Position numbers and translations under genes: made by a program. From Pseudomonas sp. TH15 (GTDB lineage: Bacteria > Pseudomonadota > Gammaproteobacteria > Pseudomonadales > Pseudomonadaceae), in contig NZ_JAEKEL010000001.1 of NCBI RefSeq assembly GCF_016651105.1, positions 1,757,501 to 1,821,500 of the forward strand: a stretch of DNA of 64,000 bases, in the 5' to 3' direction. Each line of letters starts with the position of its first letter. Position 1 is the stretch's first letter. Under the pieces are notes generated by a model that saw only the letters and a program-made list of their open reading frames with translations, searched no databases and had not been told where the DNA came from. Positions 46,338 through 55,939 of the stretch are shown in pieces.

Positions 46338-48716
46338 TTGAATACCTCATGTTTGCGCCACTCGTTGTTGGCGCTGTCCATCGCTGCTGCCACGCTGCAC
46401 GCCTCGACCGCTGTGGGCGCCGACCTGAATTACGATCTCAGCGGCGGGCCGCTGAACAGTAACCTGCAGACCTGGGGGCTGGTCGATTTGAACGGCAACG
46501 GCACCATCGCTGCCGGGGCGCCGTCGACCTTTACTTACGCGGCTCAGTTCGCGGGGCTGACCGCTGACCAGTTACGCAACAACGGTAATATCCGCATCGA
46601 TGGCGCCAATCACAGTGTCGGTATCAGCCTCGGCTCCTCTGGCGCAGTGCCGAGCAAAATCACCAATAGTCTGATCAACGACGGTTCGATCTCGGTTCAC
46701 GGCTTGACCGGTTCGGGTGACTCCACCGGTATTGGCGACATTGGCAGTACGATCGGTGGCACTCTTTCCAACACCGGCAGCATCGATGTCAGTGGCGAGC
46801 GCGCCAGCGGCGTCATGCTGGTGCATACCACGTTGGGCGGGTTCAGCAATGAGGGCACTATCAGTGCCAGCGGGGCAGAGGCGCTTGGGGTGTTTCTCGA
46901 CGGTGCCACGCTTAAAAATCCGCTTAACAACAGTGGTGTGATTCGCGCCAGCGGTAGCAATGCCGAGGCGCTGACGCTGGAAGGAGTGAAATTCACCTCC
47001 AGCAGTTTGCTGGCCAACAGCGGCACGATTTCCGGTGAGTCCATCGGCATTCACATCAGTGACCAGACAGCAGGCAGCAACCTGTTCAGAATTTATCAGC
47101 TGAGCGGCTCGATCGAGGGCGGTTCGGCGGCGATCCAGGTTGATGATGGGCAAACGTATTTCGACTTCTTCGGCGGTACGGTCAAGGGTGATCTGCTCGG
47201 GCTGGCCGGCGTGCGGGTCGACGGCGACGCAACGTTCGATGGTTCGACGATCAAGTCAGGTTACGTCACCATCGAAGAAGGCACGCTGACCCTGGTGCGA
47301 CCGCACACCACGATCATCGGCGACTTCGACATGGAAGAAGCCAATTCGGTGCTGGAGCTGTACCTGGGCAATGACACCAATCCGGCGCTGCCGGTTTTGA
47401 AAGTCACCGGGACTACCGAGATCGCGCCAGGCGGGCAGTTGCGTTTGCTGGCTCGCTCCAGCGACTTCCGCGTCACTCCCGGTGGCACGCGTTACACCTT
47501 GATCAGCTCGGGCAATCTGGTCGGTGGCAGCAACCTGACGGTCAGCTCCAGCTCGGCGTTGCTGGACGTGAAAAGCTTCGGTGTCGAAGGCAATGACATC
47601 ACCAGCGTGGTGACCACCAAGTCGGATGAAACCCTGGCGGTCAACACGCTGGCCGCGGGCGGCAGTCGTAACGCGGCAACGGCGGTGGGGCGTCTTGCCA
47701 GTGTGATGTCACGTATCGATGAGCAGGACCCGGTGTTTCAGGCGTTCGCCAATGCCAGCACCGATGCCGAGCTGGCGCGGTTGTCCGAGGCACTCAGCCC
47801 GGACGTCAGCCGTGGGGTGCTTCACGCCACCACCAACAGCCAGACGCTGGTTTCGGGGGTGATCAATGATCGCTCCAGTCGTGCCCGCACAGCCGCCGGC
47901 TCGAGCGAAAAGGGCGTCTGGCTGCAAGCCTTGAGCAGCGATGCCAACCAGGACGCGCGCCGTGGCGTTGCCGGTTACGACGCCGACAGCCACGGCATCG
48001 CTGTGGGTGCCGACGGCCAGTTGAACGCCGACACGACGTTGGGTCTGGCGTACAGCTACCTCGACAGCGATGTGAAATCCGACCTTGGCAGCAAAACCAA
48101 AGTGACCGGGCACGCGCTGACCGTGTACAGCAATTGGGTACACGACAACTGGTTTGTCGATTCGTCGTTGATGGTCGGCTGGAACGATAACGAGTCCAAA
48201 CGCTATATCGCCGGTACTCGTGCCAAGGGTGACTACGACAGTGACGTGTTCGGTGTGAGTGCATTGGCCGGTTACAGCCTGCGCCTGATGCCGGATGTCG
48301 TGTTGGAGCCGCAAGTCGGCGCACGTTACGCCAACGTGAGCATGGACGCGTATCACGAGAAGGGCAGTTCGGCCTCGTTGAATGTCGGCAGCCAGCGTTA
48401 CGAAGTGGGTGAAATGGGCGTGGGCGCGCGTCTGGCCGCCGCGTTCGCGATCGGCACCGGCAGTCTTGAACCTGAGGCGAAGGTCATGGCGTGGCATGAC
48501 TTCATCGGCGACAAGGTCGGCACCACATCATCGTTTGTGTTGGGTGGTGATTCGTTCACCAGCCGTGGCACCACACCGGTACGTGACAGTTATGAACTGG
48601 GGCTGGGTGCCAACTACCGGATGGGCGCCTGGAGTGTCGGCGGTTCGTACAATTACGTGACCGCCAGCGGTTTTGACTCCGACGGCTTCACCGCGAAAGT
48701 GCGCTACGCATTCTGA
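46338..48716 (+). CDS. Autotransporter outer membrane beta-barrel protein
   Basis: A 792-residue type Va autotransporter. After a signal peptide (LNTSCLRHSLLALSIAAATL...) the passenger (about 30-500) is built from short beta-helix-like repeats of the type N-x-G-x-I-x-x-S-G (NTGSIDVSGERASGVML, NEGTISASGAEALGVFL, NSGVIRASGSNAEALTL). A C-terminal barrel (about 520-792) ends in VRYAF with the terminal Phe for BAM recognition. I chose TTG 46338 because GGAAGGGA lies about 8 bases upstream and it starts the signal peptide directly; a GTG at 46293 is in frame but adds non-signal residues. No protease or lipase triad seen; probably an adhesin. Confidence 0.88.
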   Translation: MNTSCLRHSLLALSIAAATLHASTAVGADLNYDLSGGPLNSNLQTWGLVDLNGNGTIAAGAPSTFTYAAQFAGLTADQLRNNGNIRIDGANHSVGISLGSSGAVPSKITNSLINDGSISVHGLTGSGDSTGIGDIGSTIGGTLSNTGSIDVSGERASGVMLVHTTLGGFSNEGTISASGAEALGVFLDGATLKNPLNNSGVIRASGSNAEALTLEGVKFTSSSLLANSGTISGESIGIHISDQTAGSNLFRIYQLSGSIEGGSAAIQVDDGQTYFDFFGGTVKGDLLGLAGVRVDGDATFDGSTIKSGYVTIEEGTLTLVRPHTTIIGDFDMEEANSVLELYLGNDTNPALPVLKVTGTTEIAPGGQLRLLARSSDFRVTPGGTRYTLISSGNLVGGSNLTVSSSSALLDVKSFGVEGNDITSVVTTKSDETLAVNTLAAGGSRNAATAVGRLASVMSRIDEQDPVFQAFANASTDAELARLSEALSPDVSRGVLHATTNSQTLVSGVINDRSSRARTAAGSSEKGVWLQALSSDANQDARRGVAGYDADSHGIAVGADGQLNADTTLGLAYSYLDSDVKSDLGSKTKVTGHALTVYSNWVHDNWFVDSSLMVGWNDNESKRYIAGTRAKGDYDSDVFGVSALAGYSLRLMPDVVLEPQVGARYANVSMDAYHEKGSSASLNVGSQRYEVGEMGVGARLAAAFAIGTGSLEPEAKVMAWHDFIGDKVGTTSSFVLGGDSFTSRGTTPVRDSYELGLGANYRMGAWSVGGSYNYVTASGFDSDGFTAKVRYAF

Positions 48717-48720
48717 CTCC

Positions 48721-48806
48721 TGTAGGCGCCGGCGAAGGCTGCGATCTTTTGAGGTTGATCGTAAAAACAAGATCAACAGATCGCAGCCTGCGGCAGCTCC
48801 TACAGG
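48721..48806. repeat. Paired REP element between the autotransporter and tpsB-like genes
   Basis: Arms TGTAGGCGCCGGCGAAGGCT and CAGCCTGCGGCAGCTCCTAC are inverted, with about 40 bases between; they separate two convergent genes. Confidence 0.85.
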
Positions 48807-48809
48807 TGA

Positions 48810-50479
48810 TTACAGTTGGTAGCTGAAGCTGATGCTGTAACGCGGTCGGCGGTTGAAGGTGTCCAGTGCTTCGTCGGACATTGCCTTCGCCGCCTCCAGC
48901 GCAATGTTGTAGTACTTGGCATCGCCGAATCGTAAACCGATCGCCGCCGACGACAGACTGTTGGCTTGCACCGGCAGTTGATTGAACCAGCTGCGCGAGC
49001 GGTCCAGCACCACATACGGTTGCAGAATCCGCACCCAATTGCCGTCGCGGTTGAAGCTGTAGTTGACCTCGTACGCCACCCCCAGCCTTTGTCGCCGGAC
49101 GCCTGATCGTCGGGATAACCACGGCCGAAATTCTGCCCGCCGAACACCGCGCGTTCGCTGTCGGGCAAGGTGTCGTCGCTCCAGTACAGCGCCGCCGAAA
49201 GCACGCCTTGCCAGTTATCGAAGAACTTGTCGCTCTGCACTCCGGAAAGGCGCACGCGGAAGAAGTTCAGGTCGATGGCGCTGTTGTTGGTCTTCGCGCC
49301 CATGCTGTCGAGGCCTTGATAGACACCGCCGCTGAGGATTCGCAGCTGCCGCGCATCAGCCTTGCGCCAGTCACTTTCGAAGGCGAGGGCGCGGATGTCG
49401 GTGCGTTCTTCGACGCTCAGCGGGTAGCCGACGACGTTGTAGCGGGTTTTGTCGTTGACCGCATATAACCGCGAACCGGCGGTCAACAACTCGTTGGAGG
49501 CGGCGATCAGCGGGAAAGTGAAACCGACCGAGTAACGGTCATTCTCGCGATGCGGTTTGAGTTCCAGGCCGTTGTCGAGCTGTACGTTGGTGCCCGGATC
49601 GGCGCGGTAGCGTGAGGCAGACAGGGCGAGTTGCGCGCCTTCGGCGTTGAGGAACTGGTTGTAGTCCACACGGTAGTAATGCTCTTTGTCGTCACCCGGT
49701 GGGAAGAGGCCGCTGAGGGACAATTGCTCGCCCATCGAGGTCTGCGAATTGCTACTGACTCCGAGCAGCGCCTGCGTACCGTTGCGGTTGTCTTCAGTGG
49801 TGCTCAGCGAGCTGGTGAACGGCTTGCGGCTGGCTTCGGCCACCAGCGTGGTCGCGCCGTCGGTAGTGCCCGGTGGCGGCACCTGCGCCTGAATGGTCAC
49901 GCCGGGAATGCGCGTCATCAGGGTGGTGTAACGCTCGAAGGTCTTGCGCGTCAGCGGCCGTTCGGCCTGAATTTTCGCGGCCAGTTTGTCGATCAGGTCT
50001 TTGACCCGGCCGACGTCGCCTTGCATCTGGATATCGCGGACATAGCCTTCCACCAGCACCACGCGCGCTACACCGTCATCAAAACTCTGTTGCGGCAAAA
50101 ACGCGTAGGACAGCAGGTAACCGCCCTGCTGATAGCGACGAGTGATGTTGCGCGTGGCTTCGATCAGGTCGGCGAGGCTGGTTTGCCGGCCGATCAGGCC
50201 TTTGTAATTCTCGGCGAGTTCGGTCAGCGGATAGAGGGTGCCGCCTTCGATCTGCACTGTTTTCAGGTTCACCTTGGTGCTCATCATCAATGGCTGCGCG
50301 GCGGTCGCACCGGCATCCGGCACTTGCACCGGCGCGGCGCTCGGGCGATAGGCATCGGCCGGCAAGTTGGGCACGGGCAGGTTGCGAATGGTTTCGTTGC
50401 TATTGAGGAAGCTGGGCAGGGTGTCGGCGAGGGCAGCGGAACTGAGACTGAGGAACAACAGGGACGCCATAACGCGCAT
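48810..50479 (-). pseudogene. TpsB/ShlB-FhaC-type outer membrane transporter with a -1 frameshift near the C-terminus
   Basis: Signal peptide (MRVMASLLFLSLSSAALA), a POTRA-like region (VNLKTVQIEGGTLYPLTELA, ITRRYQQGGYLLSYAFLPQQ, VVLVEGYVRDIQMQGD) and a barrel typical of two-partner secretion TpsB proteins (VFGGQNFGRGYP). The frame breaks at a G5 run (49079-49083): GDKGWG should continue VAYEVNYSFNRDG, which is open in the next frame to 48810 and ends in SISFSYQL, a proper barrel C-terminus. Full length would be about 557 residues. The start ATG at 50477-50479 has GGAG ahead. Its usual TpsA partner is missing; the upstream gene encodes a Gly/Thr-rich lipoprotein. Confidence 0.82.
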
Positions 50480-50524
50480 AGGACACTCCATGGTCAGATC
50501 GCAGCTCAAGGCTGTTTTTCCTAA

Positions 50525-50557
50525 GAAAAAAGCGGAAGACTCGTGGGAATCTTCCGC
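50525..50557 (-). terminator. Intrinsic terminator after the Gly/Thr-rich lipoprotein gene
   Basis: On the minus strand an 8-bp stem GCGGAAGA/TCTTCCGC with a 10-base loop is followed by a T-run (50525-50531). It lies between the lipoprotein gene and the tpsB-like gene, so the latter depends on read-through or its own promoter. Confidence 0.85.
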
Positions 50558-50611
50558 CCTCAACCAAGCGTAGGCGCTGTAGGTGAGGCCGTCGAATCGG
50601 CCAGGTGCAAT

Positions 50612-52195
50612 TTAGCGTTTGTTGCCTCCCAGAGCGCCGGTCAACCCACCGAGTACGCCGCCCAGACCGCCACCGGTGGTGCCCCCGCTGGCACCGCCGT
50701 TGACCAGACCGCCGACCGCTGCAACGGTGCCGCCGACGTTGTTGACCAGACCACCGACTGCTGTGGTCACCGGGTTGTTGGTGGCGGCAATGCTGTTGCC
50801 GATACCGCTGACCGCGCCGCCGATCTGGCCGGTGAGTCCGGCGACTGGCGAGCCTAAACCTGTGGCTGCGCCGACTTGTTGCGTGACGTTGGTGACCGCG
50901 CTGGTGACCGGGTTCAGGCCTGCGCCCAAGGTGGCGCCAACGGTGGCCAGTGGCGAGGTCGTTGCGGTAATCGGTGAGCCCGAGCCGCCCAGCACGGTGT
51001 TGAGCGAGGCGACGGTGTTGCCCAGTCCGACTGCAGTGACGCCACCAGCACTGACGACGCCGTTGGTGTTGCCGGCGTTCAGACCGGCGCCGACATTGAC
51101 CACCGCGCCGCCGACGGTTTGCAGCAGACCAGTCCCACCGAGGCCGCCGCCCAGACCACCACCCAGACCACCACCCAGACCACCGCCAGTGCCGGAGCCG
51201 CTGCTGTTGGACACCAGACCGCCAGCCTTGCCAACCGCTGTCCCGGTATTGCTCAAGGCGTCGCCCAGCGTGTTGGTCACGGCATTACCATTGCCAGCGT
51301 CGGTGACCTTGTCGCCCAGGCCGTTGACGGCACCGCCGACTTTCGAAATCACTCCTTTGAGCGGATCACCCAGACCGGTCGCATCGCCGATCTTGTCGGT
51401 GGTGCTTTCAACCATGGCGATCACCGGCACCAAACCGGCGCCGACTTTATCCGTCAGTTGGCTGGTCGGGCCATTGGTCAGGGTGGTGTCGAGGGTATTG
51501 CCGAGCATGGTGACTTTCGCGCCGACACCGTCGAGCAATGGCGCCACTTTGGTGATCACGCCGCCGACCACCGGAACGCTGTTGGTGGCGGTGACCAGTT
51601 TGCCACTGAGGTCAGTCACGCCATTGCCGACATCCGTGACCACGCCGCCAACCGAGGCAACTGTGGTGGTCAGGCCTTTAGGATCGGTTGACAGTTTGCC
51701 GATGCCATTGGCGACACCATCGCCAAGAGTCGTGACCACGTTGCCGGCGGTGTTGGCCGCGCTTTGCACCACGCCACCGACCACAGGAACAGTGCTCAGC
51801 GAGTCGCCAATCTGGCCGACGCCATCACCGACGCCAGCCACGGTTTTACCGACATCCTGCACCAGGGTAGTGGTCACCAATGGTGTGGTGGTCGGATTGG
51901 TTGGATTCGTCGGGTTGGTTGGGTCGGTTGGATTTGTAGGGTTCGTCGGATTGGTCGGATCGGTTGTGCCAGTACCACCCGTACCACCCGTACCGCCGGT
52001 TCCGCCTGTACCCGCGGTATCACCGGTGCCGCCAGTACCGCCCGTGCCACCAGTGCCGCTTGTGCCACTGGTAGGCGAGGAACTGCCGGAGCTGCTGTGA
52101 TGGCCGCCACCGCCGCTGCTGCAACCGGCGAGGCCGAGGGAGAGAATCAATGCCAAAGCGATTGCTGATTTGCACCACACGTCTTGAGTTTTCAT
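50612..52195 (-). CDS. Gly/Thr-rich collagen-like lipoprotein
   Basis: A 527-residue predicted lipoprotein (lipobox LGLAGC, C25). Next come a Gly/His/Ser stretch, GTGGTGG-type triplets (about 50-85), then TDPTNPTNPT repeats (about 86-110). The rest is a long array of loosely repeated units rich in V-G-G and G-D (VVGGVVQSAANTAGNVVTTL, LGDGVANGIGKL, GVVTDVGNGVTDLSGKL) and a GGGLGGGLGGGLGGG block. This composition is typical of extracellular, repeat-built proteins. ATG 52193-52195 follows AAGGAA. It is probably surface-exposed or matrix-associated and may be handled by the TpsB-like transporter next door, which I cannot prove. No recognised catalytic domain. Confidence 0.78.
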   Translation of the reverse strand: MKTQDVWCKSAIALALILSLGLAGCSSGGGGHHSSSGSSSPTSGTSGTGGTGGTGGTGDTAGTGGTGGTGGTGGTGTTDPTNPTNPTNPTDPTNPTNPTNPTTTPLVTTTLVQDVGKTVAGVGDGVGQIGDSLSTVPVVGGVVQSAANTAGNVVTTLGDGVANGIGKLSTDPKGLTTTVASVGGVVTDVGNGVTDLSGKLVTATNSVPVVGGVITKVAPLLDGVGAKVTMLGNTLDTTLTNGPTSQLTDKVGAGLVPVIAMVESTTDKIGDATGLGDPLKGVISKVGGAVNGLGDKVTDAGNGNAVTNTLGDALSNTGTAVGKAGGLVSNSSGSGTGGGLGGGLGGGLGGGLGGTGLLQTVGGAVVNVGAGLNAGNTNGVVSAGGVTAVGLGNTVASLNTVLGGSGSPITATTSPLATVGATLGAGLNPVTSAVTNVTQQVGAATGLGSPVAGLTGQIGGAVSGIGNSIAATNNPVTTAVGGLVNNVGGTVAAVGGLVNGGASGGTTGGGLGGVLGGLTGALGGNKR

Positions 52196-52386
52196 GATCG
52201 AGATTCCTTGCACCTGTCACAACGTTCGTTGCCTTCGATGGCTTGCCGATCTGTCGCCGACAATGCCTCGTCCGTGGCTCTAATCTCAGTCGATGGTGCG
52301 TTTCCGACCATTCTCAAGTTGGTATTAACGCCTTTATATATAAGGCGCAAAGCAGCGCCTAAGGACTAATACCCAGGTAATAGAGG

Positions 52387-52413
52387 CGCAAAAAAAGCCT
52401 TGAAAATCAAGGC
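52387..52413 (-). terminator. Intrinsic terminator upstream of the lipoprotein gene
   Basis: Minus strand: stem GCCTTGA/TCAAGGC with a 3-base loop followed by seven Ts (52390-52396). It would end minus-strand transcripts arriving from the MaoC-like gene after they cross the tandem repeats, insulating the lipoprotein promoter (52196-52386). Confidence 0.75.
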
Positions 52414-52440
52414 CGGGAATTTTCAACTGCGAGGCAATAG

Positions 52441-53357
52441 GGCGGAAAAAACTTAAGTGATATACACACAATTAACAGGCCTGCTGCGGCTTTTTGACCC
52501 AACTCAACCCCCCTGTGGTGAGGGGATTTATCCCCGTTGGGTTGCGCAGCATCCCCTAGGATCTCAAGCGTTCAGATAGATCGAGTTCACCGGTCTTACG
52601 ACGGCTGCGCCGCCGAACGGGGATAAATCCCCTCGCCACAGAATCTTCCTATGGCCTGGTATGCGTCTGCGGGGCAAGAGGGCGGAAAAAACTTAAGTGA
52701 TATACACACAATTAACAGGCCTGCCGCGGCTTTTTGACCCAACTCAACCCCCTGTGGTGAGGGGATTTATCCCCGTTGGGTTGCGCAGCAGCCCCCAGGA
52801 TCTCAGGCGTTCAGATAGATCGAGTTCACCGGTCTTACGACGGCTGCGCCGCCGAACGGGGATAAATCCCCTCGCCACAGGATCTTCCTTTGGCCTGGTA
52901 TGCATCTGCGGGGGAAGAGGGTGGAAAAAACTTAAGTGATGTACACACAATTAACAGGCCTGCTGCGGCTTTTTGACCCGACTCAACCCCCTGTGGTGAG
53001 GGGATTTATCCCCGTTGGGTTGCGCAGCAGCCCCAGGATCTCAGGCGTTTCAGATAGATCGAGTTCACCGGTCTTACGACGGCTGCGCCGCCGAACGGGG
53101 ATAAATCCCCTCGCCACAGGATCTTCCTATGGCCTGGTATGCGTCTGCGGGGCAAGAGGGCGGAAAAAACTTAGGTGATGTACACACAATTAACAGGCCT
53201 GCCGTGGCTTTTTGACCCAACTCAACCCCCCTGTGGTGAGGGGATTTATCCCCGTTGGGTTGCGCAGCGGCCCCAGGATCTCAGGCGTTTCAGATAGATC
53301 GAGTTCACCGGTCTTACGACGGCTGCGCCGCCGAACGGGGATAAATCCCCTCGCCAC
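52441..53357. repeat. Four tandem copies of a roughly 240-bp element
   Basis: Copies start at 52441, 52681, 52920 and 53159 (periods 240, 239, 239); the fourth is cut at about 53357. Each begins GGCGGAAAAAACTTAAGTGA or near it and contains two inverted arms: CTGTGGTGAGGGGATTTATC early and GGGGATAAATCCCCTCGCCA late. The copies differ only at scattered bases and in C-run lengths. A related inverted element occurs at 55752-55887. They lie in the 3' region of the MaoC-like gene. Confidence 0.95.
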
Positions 53358-53379
53358 GCTCCCTGTGGCCTGGGATGGT

Positions 53380-54234
53380 TCAGCCGATCGGCTGCCACTG
53401 CCCGACCATGTGTTCCAGGTCATTCGCGCCGATCAGGCGCAGTTCGCCACTGGACGCCGCCGCACTGGCCAGCAACGTCACCTCGCTGGGCAAGCGCACC
53501 GGTTTGCGAAACTGCACCGCAATCTCGATATTCGCCGTCGGCAAATGATCCGCCAGTGCCGCGAGGGTGCGTGCCTTGTTCCACAGCCCATGAGCAATGG
53601 CCGTAGGAAAACCGAACAACTTGGCACTGACCGCACTCAGGTGTATCGGGTTGTAGTCCCCGGACACCTTGGCGTATTGCCGGCCAATGTCCGCCGGGGC
53701 TTTCCAGCGAGCCACCTCGGTCAGCGCCAGCGTCGATGCCAGCACCTCTTCAACCGGTTCGCCCTCGAGTTTGACCCCGCGACAGAGCATCTGGCTTTCG
53801 GCCTCCCATAGCGTGCCCAACTGATCATCCAGGGTCGTGACCAGATCGAACGTCGCGCCCTTGGCGTGGGGTTGCAGGTTCTGCACCTGCACGCTGACCC
53901 GCACACGATTCACCCCGCCCATGGGGCGCAGCACCCGAATGCGATTGCTCAGGTGAATCAGCCCCAACAGCGGAAATGGAAACTCCTTGGCCGTGAGCAA
54001 TTGCATCTGCAGGGCAAACGCCAGGATATGTGGATAAGTCGGCGGTAACAGACCGTTGTCGGCGAAACCACAAACCTTGCGATAGTCCGCCAGGCGTTTC
54101 GGATCGACAGTGAGCCAGCAGCGTAAACCCGAGTCGGGCAGGGTGGTGCCGGTGATTTTTCGGCGCAGGGCCGCCCGCAGGTACAACTCGGGCAGGCTCG
54201 GTTCTCGGTTGAGTGTGTGCCAGTCGATGATCAT
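53380..54234 (-). CDS. MaoC-like hot-dog fold hydratase/dehydratase
   Basis: A 284-residue double hot-dog protein. The N-terminal half lacks the active site; the C-terminal MaoC/(R)-hydratase half has the hydratase motif KVSGDYNPIHLSAVSAKLFG with the Asp/His dyad and AIAHGLWNKARTLAAL. It probably hydrates trans-2-enoyl thioesters. It starts 3 bases after the FabG-like gene stop, so the two form an operon. With the thioesterase-free FabG-like and thiolase neighbours it suggests a small acyl-chain pathway, substrate unknown. Confidence 0.88.
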   Translation of the reverse strand: MIIDWHTLNREPSLPELYLRAALRRKITGTTLPDSGLRCWLTVDPKRLADYRKVCGFADNGLLPPTYPHILAFALQMQLLTAKEFPFPLLGLIHLSNRIRVLRPMGGVNRVRVSVQVQNLQPHAKGATFDLVTTLDDQLGTLWEAESQMLCRGVKLEGEPVEEVLASTLALTEVARWKAPADIGRQYAKVSGDYNPIHLSAVSAKLFGFPTAIAHGLWNKARTLAALADHLPTANIEIAVQFRKPVRLPSEVTLLASAAASSGELRLIGANDLEHMVGQWQPIG

Positions 54235-54236
54235 CG

Positions 54237-55589
54237 CTACGCCCCCAGGACACTTTGTCCGCAGACCCGCAACGCTTGCCCGGTGAACGCACCGGTGCCT
54301 GGTTGCGCGAGCCAGGCCACCGCTTCGGCGACGTCCTGCGGCAAGCCGCCCTGGCCCAGTGAACTCATGCGGCGCCCGGCCTCACGCAGGGCAAACGGAA
54401 TGTGCGCGGTCATCTGGGTTTCGATAAACCCCGGCGCCACCGCGTTGATGCTGATGCCGCGCTCATGCAGCAGCGGCGCCCAGGCTTGGGCGAGGCCGAT
54501 CAGCCCGGCCTTGCTCGCGGCGTAGTTGGTTTGCCCGCGATTACCGGCGATGCCGCTGATCGAGGCCAGCAAAATCACCCGGCCGTTGTCGCGCAGGGTG
54601 CCGGCGTCGAGCAGCGCTTTGGTCAGCACTTGCGGCGCATTGAGGTTGACCGCCAGCACCGCGTCCCAGAATTCCGGGGTCATGTTGGCCAGGGTTTTGT
54701 CGCGGGTGATGCCGGCGTTGTGGACCACGATGTCGATGCCGTCGGGCAAGTGTTCGATCAACTGTGCGGCGGCATCCTCGGCGCAAATATCCAGGGTGAT
54801 GGCGCGCCCGCCGAGGCGTGCGGCGAGGGCTTCAAGATCGGTCTTGGCCGGTGGCACGTCGAGCAGAATCACATCTGCGCCATCACGGGCCAAGGTTTCG
54901 GCGATGGAGGCCCCGATCCCGCGAGCGGCGCCCGTCACCAGCGCTTTGCGGCCCGACAGTGGGCGAGTCCAGTCCTGCACCGGCGTGTCGCAAGCGGTCA
55001 GGCGAATCGCTTGCCCGGACACGAAAGCACTTTTGGGTGAGAGGAAAAACCGCAGCGGACCTTCCAGTTGATCCTCGGCCCCATCGCCGACGTAGATCAG
55101 TTGCAGGGTGCCGCCACTGCGCAGCTCTTTGGCGAGCGAACGGCTGAAACCTTCCAGGGCTCGCTGGGCGCTGGCGGCGAATGGGTCGGTCAAGGTTTCC
55201 GGCGCACGGCCCAGAATCACCAGGTGCGCGCTGTTATCGAGGTTTTTCATCAGCGGTTGAAAAAACTCGCGCAGCTGTTTGAGCTGATCGGTTTGCACCA
55301 GGTGACTGGCGTCGAACACCACGGCTTTGAGTTTCGGGCCATGGCCGGGAATCCATGCGGTAGCCAGGGACGGCTCGGTGCCGTAGCTGTAAATCGCGTC
55401 GGTCAGGCGGTTGGCGAAAACGCTGACATTTTCTGCCAGCGGGCCGCCGCCGATCAGCAGCGCCCCTTCGACAGGTCGCAGGCGTCCGGCCTGCCAGCGT
55501 TCCAGGCGAACCGGCGACGGCAGACCCAAAGCCCCGACCAGGCGGTGGCCGATGGACGAATTGGCGAAGTCGATATAACGGTCTGACAT
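54237..55589 (-). CDS. Large FabG-like 3-oxoacyl-ACP/CoA reductase
   Basis: A 450-residue two-part protein, the high-molecular-weight FabG type. The N-terminal half (1-205) is a flavodoxin/Rossmann-like module without an obvious cofactor motif. The C-terminal SDR domain has ALVTGAARGIGASIAETLAR (NAD(P) binding), HNAGITRDKTL, and the catalytic Ser-Tyr-Lys set in ISGIAGNRGQTNYAASKAG (Tyr about residue 356). It should reduce 3-oxoacyl thioesters. Divergent from the thiolase gene, and cotranscribed with the MaoC-like gene; the three match a PAO1 cluster (PA4784-4786 region) as I recall. Confidence 0.92.
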   Translation of the reverse strand: MSDRYIDFANSSIGHRLVGALGLPSPVRLERWQAGRLRPVEGALLIGGGPLAENVSVFANRLTDAIYSYGTEPSLATAWIPGHGPKLKAVVFDASHLVQTDQLKQLREFFQPLMKNLDNSAHLVILGRAPETLTDPFAASAQRALEGFSRSLAKELRSGGTLQLIYVGDGAEDQLEGPLRFFLSPKSAFVSGQAIRLTACDTPVQDWTRPLSGRKALVTGAARGIGASIAETLARDGADVILLDVPPAKTDLEALAARLGGRAITLDICAEDAAAQLIEHLPDGIDIVVHNAGITRDKTLANMTPEFWDAVLAVNLNAPQVLTKALLDAGTLRDNGRVILLASISGIAGNRGQTNYAASKAGLIGLAQAWAPLLHERGISINAVAPGFIETQMTAHIPFALREAGRRMSSLGQGGLPQDVAEAVAWLAQPGTGAFTGQALRVCGQSVLGA

Positions 55590-55939
55590 GGAACGCTCTC
55601 CGGCAGCTGGGGTTCAAAGTGTGGACCACGAATGGCGATCAGTCGTTCGATCCACGAGATAAGGCCTACGCTTGAACACAGAGTAGTTGGCGACTGAAGG
55701 TTTTGTCGGCGAACACAAATTCAGCAACACAGCAGAACCCTTGTAGGAGCCTCTGTGGCGAGGGGGTTTGTCCCCGTTCGGCTGCGAAGCAGTCGTAAAA
55801 CCTGCACACGCGGTATTTCAAACAGACCGCGCTGCATGGAAAGGGGCCGCTTCGCAGCCCAGCGGGGATAAATCTCCTCGCCACAGTGGCTCCTACAGAG
55901 AATCCAGGTGAATTCGATCAATTTGAAAAGGAGCTTTTC
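55590..55939. repeat. Divergent intergenic region with a large inverted repeat
   Basis: The 350-bp gap between the FabG-like and thiolase genes contains an imperfect inverted element (55742-55897): TGTAGGAGCCTCTGTGGCGA and a complementary arm, with inner arms GGGGGTTTGTCCCCG and CGGGGATAAATCTCC. It is related to the 240-bp tandem unit. Promoters for both genes must flank it. Confidence 0.75.

Noticed and set aside
50619..52100. Antisense frame over the Gly/Thr-rich lipoprotein gene
   Set aside because: The Pro/Thr-rich translation is a consequence of the Gly/Val/Thr repeats on the coding strand.
52697..53178. 80-codon frames repeated in each 240-bp unit
   Set aside because: They arise from the repeat itself, include REP-type arms, and lack ribosome sites; kept as a repeat array only.
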